DNA from: Favolaschia claudopus
Lineage: Eukaryota > Basidiomycota > Agaricomycetes > Agaricales > Mycenaceae
Length of the DNA stretch: 64,000 bases
Reading direction: 5' to 3'
NCBI GenBank assembly: GCA_037176885.1
Contig: JAWWNJ010000168.1
Coordinates: forward strand, 186,001-250,000
The notes under the pieces were generated by a model. The model had not been told where the DNA came from. It searched no databases and was given only the letters and a program-made list of their open reading frames with translations. How positions within the stretch are numbered: position 1 is the first letter of the stretch; each line of letters begins with the position of its first letter. Positions 1-11,400 of this stretch are shown here, one piece after another. A program made the position numbers and the translations under genes.

Positions 1-816
1 ACGGGGAGTATTACGCTTCTCTCACTGGGCGTAAGTTCAACACACTGAATTCATCGTGCGTTTGTTCTCTTTGCTTTCATGCTACTTATATATGGACCTC
101 AATTGACGAGTGGCTTCTGTCGGGGTCAGCAGACACGCGCGGGCGTTAATACCCAAGTCGTCGTACTATTTTGGCCCTCCTCCGTCCGATTCTGCGTACG
201 GCACGCGACCTATTGGGCAGATAGGCGTGCACCACCCGCGAGAGATTCTGCGTGTCGAGAGGGATTATACCGGCGGCGAATTGATACAATTTGCCCCAAT
301 ATATCCTCTGGAGCTCGAAGGACGGGTGAGTAACGGTGCCGTATCTTGTTCTATAGGCTAACTAGGAATGTGTAGATAACACCGACACAATTTTTGGAAT
401 CAATTAATGCTATCAACGAGCTGCTCATCTCGGCCCATAGCCTGCGGTATTCGTTTTTGGATAATATGCTCTCGGTGTTCACCCTGCAGCTCTCAAGAGT
501 GCTGCTCGCTTCGCACTACGAAAAAGTAAACTGTCGTCGTGTCTTCGAATGGCTACTTCTGATACGGAGTCAATAGGAAATGCGGCGGCTGCAATCCCTC
601 ATTCAAGAGCTGAATGACGAGGTCTACAATCCTGCTGGGCTGAACATCTTGTGGCCGCGCAAAGTCGCCTTTCTCTTTGTAAGTGCAAAATCCTTCCGAC
701 AACAGCGTAGCTGACCGGACCCACTTTGACCCACTCACTTGCAGATGGAAATCGAATACTATGTGAGTTCCACGTGTCTTACCCACCTTACCACCCTAAT
801 CATTGATTCGTAGTGA
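1..816 (+). CDS. Erf4/Golgin-A7 family palmitoyltransferase subunit (5' partial)
   Basis: Probable regulatory subunit of the Erf2-Erf4 type protein S-acyltransferase that palmitoylates Ras-like proteins at ER/Golgi membranes. Exons read as (2-30), 133-325, 376-525, 577-678, 745-762 and 814-816. Each junction has GT-AG borders and keeps the frame. Family signs are ERDYTGGELIQFAPIYPLEL, then LLASHYEK and NDEVYNPAGLNILWPRKVAF, ending at MEIEYY; this order and spacing match the Erf4/GCP16 domain. The N-terminus lies before the window. The first exon is the least certain: a gtaagt at 31 and an acceptor at 129 or 132 join in phase. The last coding exon is odd, because after MEIEYY an intron (763-813) separates the body from a lone TGA codon. 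Domain assignment is firm; the catalytic partner Erf2 is not in the window. Confidence 0.8.
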
Positions 817-1335
817 TTTTCCGTCCGCATACATGTTACCGGCGAACTATGGATGTGCCTGTTGTTCCGCCGAGTGCCTGCCTGGTCTTCGACTAGGCTT
901 CTGGAGGATTCTTGTGGACTTTTTTTTTGGAGGTTATCTATTCGCAACTATCTATCTCACTGCATGGAACTACGAATATCGCATTATAATGCTTTGTATC
1001 TCACCAATAGATGGGGTTGAACCTCCGCCTCGAGTCATCGAAGGCTCCGAATCGTGCCATGATCGACCCGGAATGGAGTCGGATTTCCGAATTCTGAGAC
1101 GCGCGTCGATGCCGGGGAAGAAGAGGGTTACGTTAGCGTGACGATTAGTGTTACGGTGACAGTCACGGTGTCAATCTGGGAGGGAAATTGGTGCTTGGTA
1201 AGGCAGACCGTCTCTGTTCTCATCCATCCCGCTCCACCCCGTCCTGCCCCATCTACGAGCAAAGTTCACTCGTCGTTGCCGTCGTCGGACCCGTTCCACT
1301 CGCTCTCTCGCCGTCGCCCCCCACTTTCATAGCCA
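817..1335. other. intergenic, bZIP promoter region
   Basis: No gene is seen in this 519-bp stretch. It holds a short palindrome-like motif, GTGACaGTCAC, around 1157, inside a run of TTACGGTGAC-like words from about 1130 to 1172, and a C-rich tract near 1230-1320 typical of fungal promoters. No exact Yap1 site (TTACTAA or TTAGTAA) was found. Confidence 0.4.
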
Positions 1336-3174
1336 ATGGATACTTACGCTTCTGATATTTCACCCCTTTGGGGACCTCTCGCAGGCCACATCCTTCTCCC
1401 AGCTACCGGACGATGACTTTCTGGCTCTGCTTCAGAAGCAGTTTCCTACCAACCCTGGTGTATTCAGTGCCGATTTCACTATGAATGGCGTTAATCCCCA
1501 GACAATTTCCCGCTACCCACTCCCGAGTTTGACTCCCCCTTCGGAGGACAGCAGCCCCAGTCCCCCGCAACAGAACAGTCCGGAGGAAGACCATGCTTTG
1601 AAACGCAAGGCAAGCAATGAAGATCTCGAAGAGGGTCCCAGCCAGAAAAATCAACATACTCGTACGTCGAGCTTACTCTGTTTTCCATGTTCCATGCACC
1701 AATGATTTCGCCTAGTTCCCAATGGCAAGAAGAGCACCACGAAGCGTAAGTCCTCCGGTGGTACTACCAATGGCAACGGGGTATATTTTTTTTTCGCTCA
1801 TTCCATATAGCCGTACTAACCGGTGCTGTGCTTGTCAAGGATGAAACTCGTCTTATGAAGCGCAAAGAGCAGAATCGGGCAGCGCAGCGCGCATTCCGGG
1901 AGCGCAAGGAAAAGCATGTGAAGGATGTGAGTTGATCGAGTAGTCGGTTGTCAAGCTGTCTAAGCTTATCTCCCCTAAAGCTCGAGGACAAAGTCGCCGA
2001 GCTCGAGGCCAAGAACGATGCAGCAAGCTCGGAGAACGAGAATCTTCGCGATCTGCTTTCCAGATTGCAAAATGAGAATGTGCTGCTCAAGGAATCGAGC
2101 TTCACATTTTCTGTTCCAAAATCCGGCCTCTCGGCGTCGGGCTCCGTATACCGAGCTCCGTCTGCGGCTGGCGCTTCGAGTCCGCCGTCAACCGCAGTGA
2201 ACCCGCTCGACTGGAGTTCGCTGACAACATTCGATCCGGGCATGTTAACTCTGCTCGACGATACACCCCAGCAGACAGCGACGGATGGTGCAATGCAAAT
2301 GGACTTTGGATTCGGTGAAGGACCTTCCCGTGTTCCTGCCAAAGGGTATACCACTATTGCCAGCAACCCAATGTTCACATCCTTCGCCTCCGTCTTCGAC
2401 TCGCAACCTGCGCCATCTGCTCATCGTTCGGCAGATCCCAGTTCCAGTTCGAGTACCAGCGGCGCGAGTCCGTTCAACTTTGACATTGCCTCATTGTCGG
2501 CGTGGTCAACGCCGAATCCGGACAATGGCGCTTTCCACGATCTGTTTGGTGGTTTCATGGGCGGAAACCCCATTGACTACAACGACTTCAATGTCCTCAT
2601 GTCTAATTCGCCCGCCTCGTCGATCAGTCCCGTCGCACATCACTCCACACTCAGTAATTCGGTCACTCGCTCACCAGCGAACTCGACCTCATCGTCATCT
2701 TCCAAATCATCGGATCCTCTCTTCAATACACCGCGCGAGAGCTCCAGTTCTGACTTTGACGATGACGAAGAAAAGTGTCCAAGGACAAAAGCAGAGCTGC
2801 GTAACCGCATTGCCGACTCGGGCCCTTCGGTGTTTGCCAGTGACGCTCCAGCCGTGCGCAAAGCGGATTCAATCTTCGGGCCTACCATCATGTGCGAAGG
2901 TTCTGCGTTCCCGCAAACCGAGCAGAGCGAGAAGAACATGGAGATCCTCACGGCATGGCGTACTGTCACGTCGGATCCAAAGTTCAAGGTAAAGCGTCCC
3001 CTCGAAATTTGCTTCGTAACAGAGAGGTTGACCGGCGCTCAGGATTCGGATCTTGCGGACTTATGTACCGAATTCTCCGCGAAGGCAAGGTGCGACGGGC
3101 AAAAGGTCGTGCTGGAGCCGCAGGGCGTGCGCAACATTATCGAGTCGCTTGGCCAGAAGCACAATCGCAAGTGA
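1336..3174 (+). CDS. Yap1/Pap1-like bZIP transcription factor (apparent 1-nt frameshift near the N-terminus)
   Basis: Nuclear bZIP regulator of the fungal AP-1 (Yap1/Pap1) family, expected to control oxidative-stress genes. Exons: 1336-1661, 1716-1780, 1840-1926, 1981-2988, 3043-3174. The intron before exon 3 has a TACTAAC branch site. The basic region reads KRKEQNRAAQRAFRERKEKH and runs into a leucine zipper (LEDKVAELEAKN, NLRDLLSRLQ). The middle is Ser/Pro/Asn-rich. The C-terminus has the cysteine-rich redox domain: Cys in IMCEG, DLCTEF and ARCDG, spaced as in Yap1. A further Cys (EEKCPRTKAEL) may be the N-terminal redox partner. The exon total is 1618 nt, one more than a multiple of three. 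ATG 1336 opens MDTYASDISPLW, but the conserved LPDDDFLALLQKQFP block lies in another frame, and the shift falls at the GGGG run 1370-1373. A sequence error or a real lesion are both possible. The in-frame ATG 1481 is a less likely start because it would drop that block. Confidence 0.85.
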
Positions 3175-5160
3175 TAGTCGAACGATTCGCTGTCAATGTG
3201 TACACTGTACAGTATGCATCACACCACGACCTTTGCATAGAACCGCACACCTTCCAGCATCACTCATCATACTCGTCTCCCCCCGTTGTTTCCTTATAGT
3301 TCACTTCGATGTATCGATTGCCCCCTCTTTGCACCGGCAGCCGCGTGCACACTTCAAGCTTAATATTAGTGGGTCCAGTGAGCTGCCGTGCATCTGCTCG
3401 TCGTCGATGGATGTAGGAGGTGTAACGATGAAGACCACTATTGCACGCATGGGCCGGCACAATGTATTGTATCCTGTCCGCGCTTTCATCATCAGCCTGC
3501 TCTACGTTACCCTGTACTATATACCTACGAACGATCGTTACGTTCCTCGACCTGACTGCCCCCGTATTTTACCTGTGCCGCGCCGCCGTTCGTTCTCGTT
3601 TATCATATTTGTATTTGGTATTTGAACAGAAATTAAAAATGCTACACCATCTCCCTCTTTGCGTTTTGCTCTGGATGTTTGGCATTGAATGTTGTCTATC
3701 ATACAAGGTGCGCAGTGGTATCCGTGGCTTGAAGCCCCTGAGCAAGAAACCTGAGAGTTGAGGACAACTCATCTCGGAGTAATACCATAGAATGCAAGTT
3801 CGACGAATCCATTCAGAAGAGCCTGTATGAAATGAGTTCGTGTCGATTGACACCATAGAGGGAAGCAACAGCCAAGAATGTCCGGCTGTAAATCGGGCAT
3901 ATCTTTCAGCCCTGGTTTCTTTTCAAGTCAGTTGGGGCTTAAGCATCGAAATGGACGAGAAGGAGGAGGATGATAGCCCATGTTGTCACTGCGACGGTGA
4001 CAACATTGCCATCCGTCTTACAGTAGACCTCTGTATCCCGAAGCTATGTTCTTAGCCTTGAAAATGAGCTTCCGGTTTCTCTGTTGCAAGGGCACCCGCT
4101 CGGTGGTTTGGAAAGGCTGGAATCACGATGGAATACAGGCCGTAGAGAATCCAGCTGAAGTAACCGAGCAGCTAGAAAAATAACGACACAGCAACGTAGA
4201 TCATACTAGATTCGTGCTGATTCGTTCCGCCCACTGAGTCCGGACACTGCAGCGGATATTCGAGGAAATAATTTCGAATGCCAATAGTTCATACAGATTG
4301 TTGTGCTCTTTATGGCTCCAGTTGAGTGAACAGTACCTTGCTCTGCCGCCATGTAGAGTGAGTTGACTCGTTAGCATATCCGTCTCAGGTTTTTCGATCT
4401 TCGCGAAGCCCATTATACGATTCTTGCGCAAATCAGCTCAAAGACGGCGAAGCAGGAGAAACAGTCGACGGAAAATGTTGCCCAAGACTGAGAGACCCTG
4501 TTGCGTAACACCAGAAGGTATCTGGGCAGCAGTGATAAACCTGTTTTTTCCAAACAGTTCGGAGACTGCAGACAAGCTACATTTGCATTGTGACGGTCAT
4601 ACAGCACAGTAAGTTCCACTTCTGGTTTGGAGTTGGTTTGGAGGTGGTTCGTGGTTCGCTGACATTCGTGGGAGTTGATAGGCATAAATCACGGTCAGGT
4701 GAGCAGAACGCGACTTGCTCCTTCCTTCCACCGACTGGGTGACGAATGCTGAGGTTCCGCGTATAGTTGCATCCACTGGGCTGTTATAAGGTCCAACACC
4801 AAAGAAATCAACCCTGTTATTATCCCCAGCGGCTTCATAAGATCCACACTTGCGAAGACAAATTGGGCACATACTACTCAAATTCGCAAGAGCAACATCT
4901 CCTCTAGCTTTTCTCATCTCTCCTGAACTCAGACCTACTCTTTCCTTGACTTGAAGGTCAAATCGGGCTCGGAAATTGCCGCACAGAGTATAAATTGTCA
5001 GCCACCTGTGACACTAGTGACCCTCACTTTCTCTCCTCCACTCTGATCATCTCCCAAGTGGGGCGTCTGTTTCAAGCCTCAACTTCAAGCTTCTGTAACC
5101 CTTTTTGCCACCATCATTCGCTCTCCTCGCCTAGTCTCCTACCATTCGGCGGATTAAACT
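3175..5160. other. gene-poor intergenic stretch
   Basis: Nothing convincing was found in either strand. Open frames here are short, lack splice-joined continuations and show no family motif. A 40-codon hydrophobic minus-strand frame near 4055-4175 could be a transporter remnant, but it lacks supporting exons. Confidence 0.4.
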
Positions 5161-6190
5161 CAATGTCCCAGGTGTGTGTTCTCCATCTTCTCTGGCATTG
5201 TCTCGAGACTGACTTCTCTCAACTTCGCCTAGGCTGAGCTTGCATCTGCAGATGCAGTCCTCGGCTACGTTCTCTGACCCTCGCCGTCGCTATTCAAGAC
5301 CTCAGTGGGAAACTGATCAAGGTGCCTCAAGACGCAAGGTTCAAGACCTCAGTGGGAGACTGTTCAAGACGCCTTCAAGACCTCAATCCGCGTCGCAAGA
5401 CATTCGCGTCAACGCCTCAACTTCAACTTCAACGCCTCAAGCCGCGCCTCAAGGCTTTAAGACCTCGATCCGCGCCACAACATATGCGTGTCAAGGCTTC
5501 AAGCCGCGTCTCAAGACTCGACCGGCCGTCAAGGCAGCAACCTCAAGATCTCAACTCGCACCGCAAGATTTGCGCGTCACGGCATTGCATCAATCTCAAG
5601 CTTCGTCCCCAGTGTGTAACCTTCATCCTTTCCATCGTCGAAACTGACCTCTCTCGACCTCGCCTAGGTTGGATTTGTGTTCATGATCAGCAGCACCCAC
5701 CCACTCTCGATTCAAGTAACTCGCCTAGTAGGATGGGTCGTCTCGGTTCTTCGTTTCTCGTCGGTGCGTTGCATTCCCTCTTCATTCTCTCTCAAGTCGA
5801 GCTGACGGCCCAGCAAGCTTGAATTTCAGCCCTCGCATACGATCTCTGGCCGTCGCCGTTGCCGTTCAAGACCTCAGTGGGAGACTGCCCAAGACGCCTC
5901 AACCTCAATGCCTCAACTCGCATCTCAAGCTCGATGCGTCAAGACCTCAAGCTGCGCCGCAAGATATGCGCGTCAACGCAACCGCAAGCCGCGTCTCAAG
6001 CCCTGGCGCGTTGCTGGCGCGTCAAGGCCTCAACCTCAAGAATTCAAGTCGCGCTTCAAGACTTGGCGCGTTGAGGCCTCAAGCCGCGTCTCAAGACTCG
6101 ACGGCGCGTCAAGGCATCAACCTCAAGACGTGTCAAGTCGCGCTCAAAGGCTCGGCGCGTCAAGGTCACAAGACGTTCTGGATTTTACGG
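5161..6190 (+). repeat. CTCAAG-rich diverged tandem duplication with two intron-like modules
   Basis: Two related units lie head to tail, about 5170-5600 and 5610-6190. Each starts with an intron-like module: GTGTGT donor, CTGAC branch-like site and TCGCCTAG acceptor at 5172-5232 and 5612-5667. Each continues with CCGTCGC...TTCAAGACCTCAGTGGGA and then a long array of degenerate CTCAAG, CGTCAAGG and GCGTCTCAAG words. The block at about 5499-5550 recurs at about 6076-6127 with few changes. The second unit is longer because of extra sequence at about 5690-5830. Open frames across it are low-complexity and look like artefacts of the repeat. It could be a spliced non-coding transcript, a decayed repeat gene or a minisatellite. 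Confidence 0.6.
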
Positions 6191-6891
6191 TGAGTTCAAG
6201 GTGAGTGTTTCTTTCTCAGAGAAGGGTGCGAGTTCTGTCTCCATCCTCGTGCTCCCTTGTCGTGGGCTCTGGGCTCAGTACGCGCGCATCTGGTCTCATC
6301 CACCTTTTGCACGCGGAAGCCAAACGCACGTTAAACTTTTCATTTCTCATTTCTCTTGTCTCGTGCTCTGCTTAGTTGTGATCAGTCGTACAGAACGAGT
6401 TGAGAACCAGGTTGTCTAGTTCACGTTTCAATATAAGTAATGAGATTCGATTTTGTTCCTCTCTGTGGCGGAGTCTTGACAGAAAGGCGATGACGTCACG
6501 CGTCGCATCGCGAACCGGACCACACAACCAAAATTCTTGTTCTTCGTCGTCGCAGATACTTATGGGCTTTACTTACCAGGGGTCGTGGGTATGAATTCTC
6601 AAGCTTCCACGGACATCCTACCCCTCCAGCCGGTTTCAATAATCTGGAAAATCTTTTGTTGTCTTTTCTGTGCTGTCGGTGACAAGTGTGCTGTCGCCGC
6701 ACCTGGTCAAATCCTGTTCGTCGTCCGCATCGCGGAGGGCGGCAGAGCTTACGCGTCTGTGGTATCTCTCGGCTCAACTTTCTCACTGCGTGAATTCGCC
6801 GCCCGATGCCGACCAGAACGGCGTTCAACTTGATAAGTTGTCGTATAAAGCGCATGGCAATCTGGGCTGGTACTCAAACTCAAGTGCTTCT
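6191..6891. other. intergenic, upstream of the short-chain dehydrogenase
   Basis: No gene seen. The interval between the repeat and the dehydrogenase start carries only short out-of-frame openings. Confidence 0.35.
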
Positions 6892-7947
6892 ATGGCCATC
6901 GCTAACACAATATTCATTACTGGCGCATCTAGCGGTTTGTCCCCCCGTCGAAGTCGACACATTGGCGCTTATTTGCTTCTCGCAGGCATCGGGCTAGCGT
7001 CTGCTAAACTATTCCATTCCATCGGATGGAACGTCGTTGCAACAATGCGCAACCCCACGCCCGACCATGAGCTAGCCAAGATGGACGATGCCCGCATGTT
7101 TGTTCAACGTCTCGATCTCCAGGATTTTTTGTCCATCCAGCCAGCCATCGATGCTGCAATTGAGAAATTCTGCACCATAGGTGTTCTTCTCAATAATGCA
7201 GGATTCGGGCAGAGTGGCCTATTTGAGGCGATTCCGCGAGAAAAAATACAAGAACAATTCGACGTCAATTTATTTGGTGGGTATTTTACTGTATTCCCTT
7301 CCCCTCTACAGGGGAGTTGACCTCCCGAAACAGGACTCATGGACGTTACACGTGCGATTCTTCCGCACTTTCGCGCCAACAATGGCGGTGGGATTATAAA
7401 CGTCAGCTCTGGTGCCGGACTGTGGGCTTTGCCTGCAACTTCCATGTACTCTGCCAGCAAATTCGCATTAGAAGGTTTCACAGAGGGCTTATCGTACGAG
7501 GTATGTGTTACTGAAACTGAAAAATCACTCCCTCACTCTTTGTTTCCTCCAGCTCGCCTCTCAAAACATATTCGTGAAATCAGTCATACCCCACGGCGGT
7601 GTGACTTCCACGCAGTTTGGTGCGCGATTTGGAGCCTCCGCCGCTTCCGATTCAACGTTGAACTCATACGAGAAATTCACAACGCACATTGGCGAAAGGT
7701 ACTCAACCTTTTCAATTAATACAGATCCTCCTTAAACAAGAGCTCTCTTCGCAGTTTCCGTAAAATGGTCGCGGGAGCCTCGGTGTCTTCTGCAGACGTG
7801 GCCGAGACGATTCGTCTAGCTGTCACGGATGATACAGACCAATTGCGCTATTACATTGGCAACGATGCCCGTGGTTTCCTCAAGGCTAGGTATGAAAGCC
7901 AGTCGGACGAGGAATACATGGCGCATATGCGTTCGTATTTCAAGTAG
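6892..7947 (+). CDS. short-chain dehydrogenase/reductase (classical SDR)
   Basis: NAD(P)-dependent oxidoreductase with a Rossmann fold; the substrate cannot be told from sequence. Exons 6892-6934, 6986-7276, 7334-7500, 7553-7698 and 7755-7947 give 279 aa, the usual classical SDR length. The cofactor motif TGASSGIG is split by intron 1. NNAG follows, with the SDR active site VSSGAG...YSASKFA giving Ser, Tyr and Lys. A conserved Asn is likely in the FDVNLFG strand. ATG 6892 was chosen because it starts five residues before the first beta strand (TIFITG) and lies in frame with it. No signal peptide or membrane segment is visible. The neighbours (a repeat region and an unrelated large gene) give no pathway hint. 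Confidence 0.9.
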
Positions 7948-8412
7948 CTTCTCACCTTATATGTACCTTGACTCTTGTTTTCAACCCACGTCTCCTTTGT
8001 TGCGTTGCGAAAACTTTTGTCAGAGCCCAATCTACACGGACATTCGCACTTGAACTTCGATCACTGGATAAGTTTGAAACCGATTCCGTGGAATCCTCCA
8101 TTCCAGCTACAGACATAGAGTGCTGAATGAAGCAAACAGAAAAAAGCGGGGGTATGTATGTACTGTAGTATGCGCAGATGTACAGGAAGGGGAAGGAGAG
8201 TGTGGCCCAAGGATTACAATCCGGGAGATGGTGACTAGAAGCTGTTAATAGATAGATGTAGATTGCAGTTAATATATAGGGACTGTGGTAATGTGAATGC
8301 ATATAAAAAACAAATGATCCAGAATGAGCATAGCAGTGACGATAACCAGGAGAAACATAAAGACAACAGACAGCGAGCAGACCAGCCTTTTGGAATCGAG
8401 AATGCGATGCAA
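7948..8412. other. intergenic between converging genes
   Basis: The dehydrogenase and the large minus-strand gene converge here. The sequence is AT-richer, with TATATA-like runs (8270-8310) suited to 3' ends. No gene seen. Confidence 0.4.
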
Positions 8413-11400
8413 CTATGACCACCAACCGTCGGCACCCTGAGTGGGGGCAAGCGAGACGACGCTTGGTGTGGGAGAGGGAGGAGCTACTTGGCCTTGCGGA
8501 TATCGCGGGTACGCTTGGGGTGGGGGTCGGCGCTTATTGCCCAGCGCAGGATACCGACTTGCGGGTGTAGGCGTATGAGCGGTAGGGGCATGCATGCTCG
8601 CCGAAGTACCATTGACAGGCCCGCGAGGAGCATGCATCGAGTCCCACACCGATGGTCCCGGCGGAGTGACGCTACGTGCCGGCGATGCAGGTCGACTCGG
8701 ATAAACCGTGCTCGCACGAGACTCTGGTCGTTGGACTGCACCGTTTGTGATCTTGCGATACGGCGAAGCTGAAGCTGATAGAGGTACAGCCTTCGTCGGC
8801 GTCTTCGCCCGGCTACGATCAAGCTCAACCTGCAGCTGGTTGACCTTGGCCTCGAGAACCACAATTTGGTCACGGAGCTTATTGTCCCGATCCTGTCAGG
8901 GCGATCAGAAAGGTATGAAAATGGTGTGTGGTTTCCTACGCACCTTGGCTAAACGTTCGTCTGCTTCTCGCTCTTCGAGTTGCAGTTTAACCAGGGAATA
9001 ATCGGCGTCTAGTTGTGCTTGCGTTTGCTCAGCCTGATCAAGTTTGGTCCGCGTTGACTCGAGCTGTGCGTCGTATTCTTTCGCGCGCTTCTCCCACTCA
9101 GACGAGCGTTGCTGAGCCTGGGTCAGACTCTGCCGCGCTGCCATCGCGGTCTTCTCGCTGTTCACCACTTTAGCTTCTTGATCTTTGAACCGCTTGAGAA
9201 GTGCTGCGTGCTCTCCCTCAAGAACCTTGCTGCGGTCGCGAATATGCCTCAAGTCCTTCAGCTCTTCATTATCAGCTTGACCGATGAGACTGGTAAGCAT
9301 CTCGATTTGTGCTGACGCATGGCGCAGGTCGTCCCAATGACTTTGTTGCGATGTAAGATGATCAAATTGTTTCTGCAGGGTATTGAGGGATTGCAACGCT
9401 GAGTCCTTGTCGCGGGCGGCAAAGGTAGCCTGCAGGTCAAGCGAATCAACCTAGACAAAATCAGCACATGGTTGAAAGAATTTCTGGTCGCGAACACTCA
9501 CTTTGGATTTCAGGCTCTGCTTCTCCGTTGTCAAATCGCGGTTGGCCTTCTCTAACTCTACAATACGCTCTTGGTTCGTCTGCAGCGTTACGTCAGACGC
9601 TTGTAAACGGGCAAGAGCCTTTGCAAGCGCGTCCTCAAGCTCCTTGTTCCGCGCCTCAACAGCAGCCATGTTGACAGTATTTGACGAAGTGGAAGCCTGG
9701 AGCTCCTTCATTTGCATACGCAAGCGATCGCGATCGGCTTCGACAATAGAAAGCTTCTCCGCAACAACTTCTTTCTCAACGCGCACTTGCCCATGCGCGC
9801 CGCGGGCCTTCGCGACCTGAACTTGGAACTCTGTGTTACTCCGGCGAAGTTCATCCATTTCACGCTTGTTCGCGTCACGGGTAAGCGCGAATTCGGCGTG
9901 CGCTCCATGGAGGATGTTTGTCGCGGAAGCAAGGGCGTCCGGAAGGGCGGTGAGCTGTTCCAGCGTCTCCTTGTGCATGGAAAGAAGCTCTCGGCTGTGA
10001 GCAGAAAGCGTCCGCTGCTCTCCAGCAACATTTTCTACTACGGATTTGATACGCTGGATGTGTTCGCTGGCCTCCGGATCGTGGACGTGGGCGACAACGC
10101 CGTTGGTGTGCGGAACTTGACCTTGCGCCGCGTTGAAAGCTTCGATGGCGGTAGTGAGACGAAGAGGTAGGTCAGACATGAGATCGACAACTTGTCGGTG
10201 AGTAGATGCCAGGTCCGTTTGTTGAGTAGACAGAGACTTCTGGCCGTCGACAAGACTTGTCAAGTGAGTCGTCATCTGGTTCACCGGCTCCAATAGATTG
10301 GCAACCCCTTCAGCGACCTTTCCAGCTACAACGTCAGGATTGAATGCCCTGTCGCGCACAGCAAGTCGTGAGTCGAGGCGTTCGACAACGAGGTCAGCAA
10401 CTTGCTCCTTGATTTCGAAGGCATCAATAGGTGCAATAGCACGGCGAACCTCAGTGCATAGCTGTAGTGCGATAGCATCGGTATCAACCGCGTCGGCGCT
10501 GGAAGACGGCAGTAAGGGCCTAAGCTGCTCAACAATGAGTCCGGCGGTTTCGCGTTTGTCGGATGTGAGATCTATGAGTTGCGAGATATGCGGCTTCACA
10601 GCGTGAGCAAGTTTCTCCGTGAGATAGTCATAGTCGACCGCCTCAGGGTGCAGAGAATTGAGAACTGGTGCCAGGGCCGACATGAGGGCGTCCACCGTCG
10701 AATCACGGGTGCGGGCGGGCGCGGCAATATTGATAGCCTCCAAACGCACCGAGAGCTCCTGGATGGACTCAACCACCGCGTTGACCGTCCGATTGTTGAG
10801 GTCGTGCAGCAGCGGCGCCAAGGTCTCCGCAGTGTCCACCGGCATCTGACCCTGCGACACGCGCATCGAAATATCTGCAAGTTCGCGCTTCAACAACGCC
10901 CGTGCCTCTGCGTGACCCTGCTGAACAACTTCCTTAAGCAGCTCGAAGTCAAGTTCTCCTCTAGCGTCCGAACGACTGTCTTCCGTGCTGCGCATTGCCG
11001 AGTTCTGTAAGTGGCTGCGGAACATCTGCACCACCTCAGTAATCATAGCCTCAGCGGAGGGGCTTAATGACCCCTTGGTGCGAGCAACATCGCGCCGGAT
11101 GACAGCCAGCTTATCGTCAAGCAGCGCCTCAAGACGATCCTCATACCTATGCCTCTCCAACCGACTCGTCAAATCCATGGCCACATCTTCTTCCTCATCC
11201 TCATCATCCTCTGACTCCTCCTCCTCTGACTCCGACGTATTCGTCTGCTCCCTCATCGCATCCGGCAACGATGCAGACCGCTTCCGAATATGCCCAGCCG
11301 GCGGCCTCCCCATAGTCGACGAGAACAAATCGGGCGACGCAGATCTCTGTCCCGGGTCCGTGACAAGTCGCGCGCGCGAAACCTTCCTTGCGAGTGATAT

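Noticed and set aside
4055..4175. Hydrophobic minus-strand frame (LLGYFSWILYGLYSIVIPAF) as a transporter exon
   Set aside because: No neighbouring exons or splice partners of adequate length; a chance hydrophobic run cannot be excluded.
5240..6204. Several 70-170 codon open frames in the CTCAAG-rich region
   Set aside because: All are low-complexity readings of the same repeat words in different frames with no conservation of frame between the two units.
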